Source of the DNA: Prevotella sp.
GTDB lineage: Bacteria; Bacteroidota; Bacteroidia; Bacteroidales; Bacteroidaceae
Direction of reading: 5' to 3'
DNA: 64,000 bases
Assembly: GCA_017548605.1 (NCBI GenBank)
Contig: JAFYZT010000037.1
Coordinates: 1-64,000, forward strand
Shown here: positions 57,333 through 64,000 of the stretch, one piece after another
Position numbering within the stretch: position 1 is the stretch's first letter
How the letters are laid out: each line of letters begins with the position of its first letter
Translations under genes and position numbers: made by a program
The notes under the pieces: generated by a model
Database searches by the model: none
Seen by the model: the letters and a program-made list of their open reading frames with translations, nothing else
What the model was told of the DNA's origin: nothing

Positions 57333-57364
57333 CAAATATAGGTTTTTATTCCGCTCCTTCCAAA
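57333..57364 (-). promoter_or_regulatory. Promoter of gdhA
   Basis: On the minus strand TTTG (57361-57364), 20 bp, TATATTTG (57333-57340): exact consensus, 54 bp upstream of the start. Confidence 0.8.
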
Positions 57365-57456
57365 TATTTTCACATGTTTTTTCGCCTTCATACTTACTTT
57401 CTGAGAAAAAGCCAAAAAACAACACACACTCTTGGTCTCCTTTCCCCTTTTTTTCG

Positions 57457-57464
57457 TACTTTTG
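57457..57464 (+). promoter_or_regulatory. -7 element (TACTTTTG) of the receiver/PPDK_N gene
   Basis: TACTTTTG, 46 bp before ATG 57510, with a weak CTTG 22 bp upstream. A TTAAACCTCAAA-type leader repeat (57473-57504) runs almost to the start codon. Confidence 0.6.
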
Positions 57465-57509
57465 CATACCCCAACTTCCTAAACCTCAAATCTTAAACCT
57501 CAAACATAA

Positions 57510-60497
57510 ATGAACGAACCCATACCAGAGCAGTGGAAGAAATTCCTTCTCAAGGACGTGTCTTTCGTCAACCTCATGACCAAGCGTATCTTCAACGTGC
57601 TCATTATCGCCAATCCCTATGATGCCTTCATGATGGAGGATGACGGACGCGTGGATGAGAAGATATTCAATGAATATGTGGAACTGGGCCTGCGTTATCC
57701 GCCTACCTTCACGCAGGTGAGCACGACGGAGGATGCGGCTGCGGCTTTGGCTGAGACCGACATCGACCTGGTCATCTGTATGCCGGGTAATGCCGACAAC
57801 GACGCTTTCACTGTGGCACGCGACGTGAAGGCGCATGCCCCGCATATCCCCTGCGTGGTGCTCACACCGTTCTCACACGGCATCACGCGGCGCATGGAGC
57901 ATGAGGATCTGTCCATCTTCGATTATGTGTTCTGCTGGTTGGGCGACACGAATATCATCCTCTCCATCATCAAGCTGCTTGAGGACCGCATGAACATCGA
58001 CCATGATATACAGGAGGCGGGTGTGCAGGTCATACTGCTCGTTGAGGACAACATTCGTTTTTATTCCGGCATTCTTCCGAACCTCTACAGTTATATCCTT
58101 CAGCAAAGCCAGCGGTTCTCCACCGAGGCACTGAACCCTCATGCCGCCGCTCAGCGCAAGCGTGGCCGTCCCAAGGTGGTGTTGGCACGTACCTACGAAG
58201 AGGCCATAGAGATGTACAACCGCTATGAGAACAACATGTTGGGCGTTATCTCCGACGGTCGTTTCCCCCGTGAGGGAGTGAAAGACCCCGAGGCGGGTCT
58301 GCGCCTTTTGCGCACCATCCGTCAGCGTAACGAATATGTGCCGCTCATCCTGCAAAGCGCTGAGGTGGAAAACCGGCAGAAGGCGCTTGACGAAGGCTTT
58401 AAGTTCGTGGACAAGAACTCGAAGAAACGCAATATCGACATGCGCAACCTCTTGGCGGAGCACATGGGCTTCGGTGACTTCATCTTCCGGGACCCGGCGA
58501 CACACGAGGAGATCATGCGTGTGAGGAGCCTGAAGGAGCTGCAAGATAATATCTTCCGCATACCCGACGACTCAATGCTCTACCATGTGTCGCGCAACCA
58601 CATGAGCCGTTGGTTGAGTGCCAGGGCCATCTTCCCGGTGTCGAACTTCCTCAAACATGTCACATGGCACAAACTGAAGGATGTGGGGGCGCACCGCCAG
58701 ATTATCTTTGATGCCATTGTGCAATACCGGCAGATGAAGAACATCGGCGTGGTGGCGGTCTTCGACCGTGGCAAATTCGACAAATACGCCCACTTCGCAC
58801 GTATTGGTGAGGGGTCACTTGGCGGCAAGGGACGTGGACTGGCGTTCCTCGACAATGTCATCAAGCGGAACCCGGAACTTAACCAGTTTGACAATGCCTT
58901 GGTGACCATCCCGAAGACGGTGGTGCTCTGCACGGATATCTTCGACCAGTTCATGGATAGTAACAACCTCTACCAGGTGGCACTGAGCGACGCGCCCGAC
59001 GAAGTGATACTCGACCATTTCCTCAAGGCGCAGTTGCCTGACACGCTGATTGCCGACTTCTTCACGTTCTTCGAGGCTACGAGGAGTCCTATTGCCGTGC
59101 GCTCGTCATCACTGCTTGAGGATGCTCACTACCAGCCATTCGCAGGTATCTATTCCACCTATATGGTGCCCTATCTCCCCGACAAATATGATATGTTGCG
59201 TATGCTGGCCTGTGCCATCAAGGGCGTCTATGCTTCGGTGTACTACCGAGACTCCAAGGCATATATGACGGCTACGAGTAATGTCATTGACCAGGAGAAG
59301 ATGGCGGTCATCCTGCAGGAGGTGGTAGGTCATGAGCATGGCCACAAATACTATCCCACCATGAGCGGGGTCATTCGCTCACTCAATTATTACCCCATCG
59401 GCGACGAGAAGGCTGAGGACGGTATCGCCAGTCTGGCATTGGGTCTGGGTAAGTATATCGTTGATGGGGGCCAGACGCTCCGCGTGAGCCCTTATCATCC
59501 CAACCAGGTGCTACAGACGAGTGAACTCGATACGGCGTTGCGTGAGACACAAACGCGCTTCTATGCCCTTGACCTGAATAATACGGGAAGAGAGTTTAAG
59601 GTGGACGACGGCTTCAATATCCTCAACCTGCGTGTGAAGGAGGCCGATGCTGACAAGACGCTTACTTATATCGCATCGACGTTCGACCCCTACGACCAGG
59701 TGATACGCGACGGAATCTACGAGGGAGGACGCAAGGTGATTACTTTCTGCGGTGTGTTGCAGCATGGCATCTTCCCATTGCCCGAAATCATGCAGATGGT
59801 GATGAAATATGGTGCGGAGAGTATGCGCCGCCCCGTGGAGATAGAGTTTGCGTGCAACGTCAACGACGACAGGACAGGTGAGTTCTACTTGTTGCAGATA
59901 CGTCCCATCGTTGATGCCAAGCAGATGCTTGACGAAGATATCGTGGCGATATCCGACGAGCGATGCCTGCTGCGTTCGCACATGTCACTCGGTCACGGTA
60001 TCAGTGAAGATGTGACGGATGTGGTATATGTGAAGACTGGTGACGACTTCACTGCCATGAACAACCCGGCCATCGCTGACGAGATAGAGCATATCAACCG
60101 TTCTTTCCTTGACCAAGGGCGTAACTACGTGCTCGTGGGACCAGGACGATGGGGGTCGAGTGATCCTTGGCTGGGCATCCCGGTGAAGTGGCCCCATATC
60201 AGTGCGGCACGGGTCATTGTCGAGATGGCCATCAAGAATTTCCGCGTCGACCCGTCGCAGGGTACGCATTTCTTCCAGAACCTCACCAGTTTCGGTGTGG
60301 GATATTTCACTGTCAATCAGGTGACAGGCGACGGGCTGTTCCGGCAGGACGTGCTCGATGCCATGCCCGCCGTGGAGGAGACGGAACATGTGCGTCATGT
60401 GCGTTTCCCGCAGCCGCTGAAAATCATGATGGATGGAAAAAAGCAGGAGGGGGTAGTACTCATTCCTCTCTTCCCGCAAAATAGTGAAAGTCGTTAA
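57510..60497 (+). CDS. Receiver-domain / PPDK_N (PEP-pyruvate-binding, ATP-grasp-like) fusion protein
   Basis: 995 residues. Region 1 (about 27-165) looks like a receiver fold lacking the phospho-Asp (DLVICMPGN). Region 2 (about 172-325) keeps all receiver residues: E179/D180 (LLVEDN), D249 (ISDGRFP), S283 (LILQSAE), K302 (FVDKNS). From about 445 comes a PPDK_N nucleotide-binding domain (GSLGGKGRGLAFLDNVI, AVRSSSLLEDAHYQPFAGIYST, LQIRPIV). The phosphohistidine swivel domain (GGxTSHAA motif) and PEP/pyruvate barrel of PEP synthase or PPDK are absent, so it cannot carry out the full reaction alone. Similar long proteins occur in Bacteroidota under the label PEP/pyruvate-binding domain protein. 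A signalling or phosphotransfer role is inferred. Its 3' end overlaps the convergent RDD gene by 38 bp. Confidence 0.8.
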   Translation: MNEPIPEQWKKFLLKDVSFVNLMTKRIFNVLIIANPYDAFMMEDDGRVDEKIFNEYVELGLRYPPTFTQVSTTEDAAAALAETDIDLVICMPGNADNDAFTVARDVKAHAPHIPCVVLTPFSHGITRRMEHEDLSIFDYVFCWLGDTNIILSIIKLLEDRMNIDHDIQEAGVQVILLVEDNIRFYSGILPNLYSYILQQSQRFSTEALNPHAAAQRKRGRPKVVLARTYEEAIEMYNRYENNMLGVISDGRFPREGVKDPEAGLRLLRTIRQRNEYVPLILQSAEVENRQKALDEGFKFVDKNSKKRNIDMRNLLAEHMGFGDFIFRDPATHEEIMRVRSLKELQDNIFRIPDDSMLYHVSRNHMSRWLSARAIFPVSNFLKHVTWHKLKDVGAHRQIIFDAIVQYRQMKNIGVVAVFDRGKFDKYAHFARIGEGSLGGKGRGLAFLDNVIKRNPELNQFDNALVTIPKTVVLCTDIFDQFMDSNNLYQVALSDAPDEVILDHFLKAQLPDTLIADFFTFFEATRSPIAVRSSSLLEDAHYQPFAGIYSTYMVPYLPDKYDMLRMLACAIKGVYASVYYRDSKAYMTATSNVIDQEKMAVILQEVVGHEHGHKYYPTMSGVIRSLNYYPIGDEKAEDGIASLALGLGKYIVDGGQTLRVSPYHPNQVLQTSELDTALRETQTRFYALDLNNTGREFKVDDGFNILNLRVKEADADKTLTYIASTFDPYDQVIRDGIYEGGRKVITFCGVLQHGIFPLPEIMQMVMKYGAESMRRPVEIEFACNVNDDRTGEFYLLQIRPIVDAKQMLDEDIVAISDERCLLRSHMSLGHGISEDVTDVVYVKTGDDFTAMNNPAIADEIEHINRSFLDQGRNYVLVGPGRWGSSDPWLGIPVKWPHISAARVIVEMAIKNFRVDPSQGTHFFQNLTSFGVGYFTVNQVTGDGLFRQDVLDAMPAVEETEHVRHVRFPQPLKIMMDGKKQEGVVLIPLFPQNSESR

Positions 60498-61185
60498 TCA
60501 GGATGTTCAGAAACATCTCTGGTGGTTGTTGTGCTGTGATTTGAAGTGTCTGTTGCACTTTTGTCGACAGTGCGGCCATGTTGTTCCAACGTTGCACATT
60601 CCTGGGAGCCGATACCACGCGCGATATCACTTCCATCTGCCGCCACGACAAATTGGCGGCGGTGGGATAGGAGGGTACGTAGCCGGGCATGGCATATTGG
60701 AAATCGTCGAGTCGGATATGCAACTGTGCATATCCGTTTTTCTGTATCACGGTGGTACCCGCCGCCAAGTCGCCCAATCGTTGACTATTCTTGGTGAAGA
60801 TGATCGATAGCATACCGATGCTACCAAGTAGTGGACCATCGACAATGAGCAACAACCATCGCAGCAACAACTGGCTGAGTGAGGGGCGGCTGCCATCGAG
60901 ACTCATCACCTGGATGCCCAGGGCCATCTTGCCCAAGGTTTGTCCTTTGTTGAAACGCTCCATGATTAAAGGATAGAGCAGGGTGACGATGGCGCCGATA
61001 ACGAAGCATACTATTGCCAACGGGGGGTTGCCATAGGCTTGGATGGCAACAACACTCACTATCATGAAGTAGGCGATTACCATGATGGAACCATCTATCA
61101 GCCATGCCAAGAAGCGCGACGACAGGCTGGCCGCACGTTGGTGCAGGTTCACATGCTGGCTTGTGACGAAGGTGGTTACTGCCAT
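60460..61185 (-). CDS. RDD-family integral membrane protein
   Basis: 241 residues from MAVTTFVTSQHVNLHQRAASLSSRFLAWLIDG; a longer in-frame start at 61449 runs through the divergent promoter and the neighbouring gene's 5' end and is rejected. Three or four membrane helices (about 30-50, 60-78, 115-140) and the RDD signature: Arg in SSRFLAWLID, then Asp, and KGQTLGKMALGIQVMS...RWLLL. Function of RDD proteins is poorly known (some act in ion antiport). Divergent from the SpoIIM gene, with which it commonly clusters in Bacteroidota. Confidence 0.85.
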   Translation of the reverse strand: MAVTTFVTSQHVNLHQRAASLSSRFLAWLIDGSIMVIAYFMIVSVVAIQAYGNPPLAIVCFVIGAIVTLLYPLIMERFNKGQTLGKMALGIQVMSLDGSRPSLSQLLLRWLLLIVDGPLLGSIGMLSIIFTKNSQRLGDLAAGTTVIQKNGYAQLHIRLDDFQYAMPGYVPSYPTAANLSWRQMEVISRVVSAPRNVQRWNNMAALSTKVQQTLQITAQQPPEMFLNILINDFHYFAGREE

Positions 61186-61207
61186 TGTTTCTTTTTTCCC
61201 TTTCTTT

Positions 61208-61240
61208 TTTGCAAAAGTAGCGTTTTTTTCCGTATTTTTG
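61208..61240 (+). promoter_or_regulatory. Promoter of the SpoIIM-DUF4129 operon
   Basis: TTTG (61208-61211), 21 bp, TATTTTTG (61233-61240), 53 bp before the SpoIIM-family ATG. Confidence 0.65.
61212..61219 (-). promoter_or_regulatory. -7 element (TACTTTTG, minus strand) of the RDD gene
   Basis: CAAAAGTA on the plus strand, 26 bp upstream of the RDD start and interleaved with the divergent promoter, so the two genes probably compete for or share polymerase. Confidence 0.6.
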
Positions 61241-61293
61241 CATACCCAATCGTATTTTTTGACGTTCAGGGCAAAACGAAGGTATTCGAACGA

Positions 61294-62256
61294 ATGAAAG
61301 AGGCCGTTTTCATCAGGAAAAACATCGCCAAATGGCGTGCCATGGAGGTGCAGATAGGCAACATGTCCAACACATCTCCCGACAAACTCGTTGACACGTA
61401 TGCCGAGGTGAATGCCGACTTGGCTTTCGCACAGACGCATTATCCCCATTCGCGCATCACCGAGTACCTGAACAACATGGCCGTTTCACTCCATGGCGAA
61501 CTCTACCAGCGCAAGAACGAGAAATGGAGCCGGTTGTTGACATTCTGGACACATGAGGTGCCTACTTATGTCTATGAGGGTCGGCGGTGCATATTGCTTT
61601 CGCTGGCCATTTTGCTCGTGGGGGCTTTTGTAGGTGCGGTGAGTGCCTTGGGTGGCGAGGAGTTCGTGCGCTCCATCCTTGGCGATGGCTATGTGGAGAT
61701 GACGGCCGACAATATTCGCTCGGGCCAGCCCTTCGGCGTGTATGCCAGCGAAGAGTCGTCGAGTATGTTTCTCGGCATCATGTTCAACAATGTGTGGGTT
61801 TCGTTCCTCTATTTTGTAATGGGTGTGTTTACGAGCATCGCCACGGGATATTTCATTTTCTACAACGGGATGATGGTGGGGGCGTTTGTCGCCTATTTCG
61901 CACAACACGGACTGTTCGGCCCTTGTCTGCTTACCCTTTTCCTCCACGGCACACTTGAACTGTCGGCATTGGTGGTGGCAGGTGGCGCGGGCATCGCCCT
62001 GGGCAACGGATGGCTCTTTCCCGGTACCTATTCGCGTATCGAATCGTTCAAACGATCGGCTAAACGAGGGGTGAAGATTCTGATAAGCACCACGCCCATC
62101 TTTGTGGTTGCCGCTTTCATCGAAGGATTCTTCACACGTCTTACCGAGGCGGGCGACGCGCTCCGACTGACTGTCATCGTGCTTTCGGCACTGTTCATCC
62201 TGTTCTATTATGTTTACTTACCCATACACCGACATCGCCATGGAACGACCAGATGA
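61294..62256 (+). CDS. SpoIIM-family (stage II sporulation protein M-like) membrane protein
   Basis: 320 residues from MKEAVFIRKNIAKWRAMEVQI. A soluble N-terminal helical part (1-105) is followed by five or so membrane helices; the core YFIFYNGMMVGAFVAYF...FLHGTLELSALVVAGGAGIALGNGWLFPG is characteristic of the SpoIIM family (DUF95). Despite the name, it occurs in non-spore-formers, often beside RDD, DUF4129 and DUF58/MoxR genes. Role unknown. The next gene overlaps its last 17 bp. Confidence 0.85.
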   Translation: MKEAVFIRKNIAKWRAMEVQIGNMSNTSPDKLVDTYAEVNADLAFAQTHYPHSRITEYLNNMAVSLHGELYQRKNEKWSRLLTFWTHEVPTYVYEGRRCILLSLAILLVGAFVGAVSALGGEEFVRSILGDGYVEMTADNIRSGQPFGVYASEESSSMFLGIMFNNVWVSFLYFVMGVFTSIATGYFIFYNGMMVGAFVAYFAQHGLFGPCLLTLFLHGTLELSALVVAGGAGIALGNGWLFPGTYSRIESFKRSAKRGVKILISTTPIFVVAAFIEGFFTRLTEAGDALRLTVIVLSALFILFYYVYLPIHRHRHGTTR

Positions 62257-63109
62257 CAACCTACTACTCTTCCGACGGCGCACGATAGGTGAATTGTTGG
62301 ATGTGCCACTCGACTTTTTGCGGCACAACCGACGGATGTGGTTGCTGTGGGTGGCGCTGCCGCTGTTGCCATTGTCGCTGTTGCTGGCATTGGTGGGACC
62401 GCCGATAGGGAACGAGTGGGAAGATTATGTGAGTATTTTCTTTGCCCGTTTGATGGGATTCGACTTCGATACGGGCGACAGTTTTCTTTCTTTGGAAACG
62501 CTATTGGTGGCCTTGTCCTTATGTCTCGTGCTTTGGTCTGTACATGCGCTGTTCCGAAGTCTGGGTCTGGCGTTGACCAACAGGCGTGGTTCCATGCTGG
62601 CAGAATTGCGCTGGTTGGCGCCCAGGATGTTGGCGTTCGTGGTGGTGGCTTTTCTCTTGCTTCGTATGCTGAGCGGTGGCAACGCCGGTTATGCCTTTCT
62701 GCTCGTCATATTGTTCTTACCATTAGCATGTGTGCCGCCGGCTTGTCTGCTGCGTGACAAGCCTTTGGGGGAGACATTGGCACATACCGTGTCGGTGTCG
62801 GTGCGCAAGTGGATAGAATTGCTCGTTGTTGTGCCGGTGATAGGGTTGCTCGTGTTTATGCTCCAGGGAGTGGTACAGGTGCCTGCCATGTTGGTTGAGA
62901 ATGCAGTCAACATGTTCACGTTGGCCGACGAACGGCCTGATATGTGGCTGCTCTTCCTGCGCTTTCTTTCCACTATGCTGTCGTGGTGGGCGTTCTTTCT
63001 GGGTTTCTCCTTCTTGGTCATCTCCGTGGCGTATGTCTATGGCGATGGGGCGGAAAGAGAGGATAATGTATCGCTGACAGAGGACATCAACCAATTCGAA
63101 AATCTGTAG
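62240..63109 (+). CDS. Hypothetical multi-pass membrane protein
   Basis: 289 residues from MERPDDNLLLFRRRTIGELLDVPLDFLRHN; an in-frame start at 62210 would lie deeper within the SpoIIM gene. About six membrane helices (e.g. MWLLWVALPLLPLSLLLALVG, LLVALSLCLVLWSVHALF, MLAFVVVAFLLLRML, VVVPVIGLLVFML, WWAFFLGFSFLVISVAYVYG), acidic end. It has the layout of the membrane protein usually lying between SpoIIM and DUF4129 genes in Bacteroidota. Function unknown. Confidence 0.75.
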   Translation: MERPDDNLLLFRRRTIGELLDVPLDFLRHNRRMWLLWVALPLLPLSLLLALVGPPIGNEWEDYVSIFFARLMGFDFDTGDSFLSLETLLVALSLCLVLWSVHALFRSLGLALTNRRGSMLAELRWLAPRMLAFVVVAFLLLRMLSGGNAGYAFLLVILFLPLACVPPACLLRDKPLGETLAHTVSVSVRKWIELLVVVPVIGLLVFMLQGVVQVPAMLVENAVNMFTLADERPDMWLLFLRFLSTMLSWWAFFLGFSFLVISVAYVYGDGAEREDNVSLTEDINQFENL

Positions 63110-63112
63110 ACC

Positions 63113-63736
63113 ATGGCTTCGCTCACTGATACACTGTCTCTCAACAAGGCGCTCATCCAGAGGATGCGTGACGATTATGGCTATGTGGATGGTCTGTCGC
63201 CCGACATGAAATGGCCGAAGGATTCGGTGCAGAGGGGGGCTGAGGTGCCGTCGTCGAATGGCTCCAACATCTTCTCTGATTTGTTCGAATGGTTGGGACA
63301 GGTGCCCTCGTTTGTGTGGTACACCCTGATGGCGTTATTGGTGGCCGTGGCGTTGATATGGATTCTTCGCAATATTAGCATCGGTAAGAAAGGAAAGAAA
63401 GAGGAGGAGATGGAAGAGGCTGACCTCCCCGTGGACATCTATGCCGTTGACCAGCCTCAGGAGGAACTGCGGCGGGCTGTGGCGGCACAAGACTGGGACC
63501 AGGCGGTGCGCATGACTTATATCCTCACCCTTCGACACCTGCATGAGGCAGGTCGCATACAATGGCTACCCAGCAAGACACCCATGGATTATGTCGGGGC
63601 GGTGGGCATGGCTCCTTTCCTCCATCTCACCAACGCTTTCCTCAGGGTGCGCTTCGGAAAATATCCTGCCACGGAGGAGATGTGGCGCAAGGCTGACGAG
63701 TGGCGTGAGGCCACGGAGAAAGGGGGTGAGGCATGA
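63113..63736 (+). CDS. DUF4129-domain membrane protein
   Basis: 207 residues: an extracytoplasmic N-terminal segment, one membrane helix (about 66-87, FVWYTLMALLVAVALIWIL), then a cytoplasmic DUF4129-type domain (RRAVAAQDWDQAVRMTYILTLRHLHEAGRIQWLPSKTPMDYV, ... FLRVRFGKYPATEEMWRKAD). DUF4129 typically sits with transglutaminase-like, MoxR and DUF58 genes. Starts 3 bp after the preceding stop and overlaps the next start (ATGA). Confidence 0.82.
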   Translation: MASLTDTLSLNKALIQRMRDDYGYVDGLSPDMKWPKDSVQRGAEVPSSNGSNIFSDLFEWLGQVPSFVWYTLMALLVAVALIWILRNISIGKKGKKEEEMEEADLPVDIYAVDQPQEELRRAVAAQDWDQAVRMTYILTLRHLHEAGRIQWLPSKTPMDYVGAVGMAPFLHLTNAFLRVRFGKYPATEEMWRKADEWREATEKGGEA

Positions 63737-64000
63737 AAAAAGGCAATGTGCTGTTGGTGCTCCTGATTCTGGCTGGTTTGGTGGCCGTGGCGTGGGTAAT
63801 AGGAATCTTCGGGCGCAGTGGGAAATATGACGACCCGAAGAAGTGGAACGCTTCCTATCGCCATACCGACGCCATGCCTTTTGGTATGGAACTGTTCGAC
63901 AGCGTGATGGCCACATCGCTGCCCAATGGTTATCGTTATGGGAAGATGCCAGTGGACGAGGCGTGCCGAGCCGATTCGACGGGACGGGTTTCATTGGCGT
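63733..64000 (+). CDS. DUF4350-like membrane-anchored protein (partial, cut by window end)
   Basis: First 89 residues: MKKGNVLLVLLILAGLVAVAWVIGIFG forms a membrane anchor, then SGKYDDPKKWNASYRHTDAMPFGMELFDSVM, a start typical of DUF4350 proteins, which follow DUF4129 genes. The ATGA overlap with the DUF4129 stop indicates coupling. The rest is outside the window. Confidence 0.65.
   Translation, partial: MKKGNVLLVLLILAGLVAVAWVIGIFGRSGKYDDPKKWNASYRHTDAMPFGMELFDSVMATSLPNGYRYGKMPVDEACRADSTGRVSLA

Overview
The window is chromosomal DNA from a member of the Bacteroidota, most likely Prevotellaceae (Prevotella sensu lato). Supporting signs are promoters of the form TTTG - about 20 bp - TAnnTTTG, mostly weak or absent Shine-Dalgarno sequences, secreted proteins ending in a Prevotella-style tail (MYNLxGQRV ... 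NGKKVIKK, resembling type IX secretion sorting tails), the gene order tRNAs-tuf-tRNATrp-secE-nusG-rplKAJL-rpoBC, and many short dispersed repeats in the spacers. No rRNA, CRISPR array, prophage or complete IS element is visible.

Layout. 1-9.2 kb: the end of an unknown gene, a MalY/PatB-type aminotransferase, a DUF3737 beta-helix protein, a secreted CotH-family protein, an unrecognised secreted protein, malate dehydrogenase and an Xaa-Pro aminopeptidase. 9.4-24.7 kb: rpsU, a Xer recombinase, hpf, four tRNAs, tuf, tRNATrp, secE, nusG, rplKAJL, rpoB, rpoC and a DUF3467 gene. 24.9-35.9 kb: an accessory block of three very large secreted multi-domain proteins, each followed by a tiny strongly acidic protein and a hairpin terminator. 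36.1-54.7 kb: an uninterrupted str-S10-spc-alpha superoperon from rpsL to rplQ, including fusA, secY, map, infA, rpmJ and rpoA. 54.9-64 kb: a glycine-zipper lipoprotein, glutamate dehydrogenase (reverse strand), a receiver/PPDK_N fusion protein, and an RDD / SpoIIM / membrane protein / DUF4129 / DUF4350-like cluster cut by the window end.

Most of the DNA is core information-processing machinery: transcription (RpoA, RpoB, RpoC, NusG), translation (27 ribosomal proteins, EF-Tu, EF-G, IF-1, five tRNAs), ribosome hibernation (HPF) and protein export and maturation (SecY, SecE, Map). Predicted drug-target residues in RpoB and S12 look wild type.

The most unusual material is (i) the repeated [secreted giant + acidic mini-protein] module between rpoC and rpsL, including a recent duplication of about 0.9 kb; (ii) a family of GC-rich inverted repeats that have become part of coding sequences, forming the N-terminus of the aminotransferase and the C-terminus of DUF3737; (iii) a recurrent 3'-end element made of a GTAAAAAG-type repeat right after the stop codon followed by a CAGTCCCTGCA hairpin; (iv) 8-bp-period leader repeats that end at start codons; and (v) a 995-residue protein joining an intact phospho-acceptor receiver to an isolated PPDK_N (ATP-binding) domain. 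All assignments come from reading the sequence; no database search was run.
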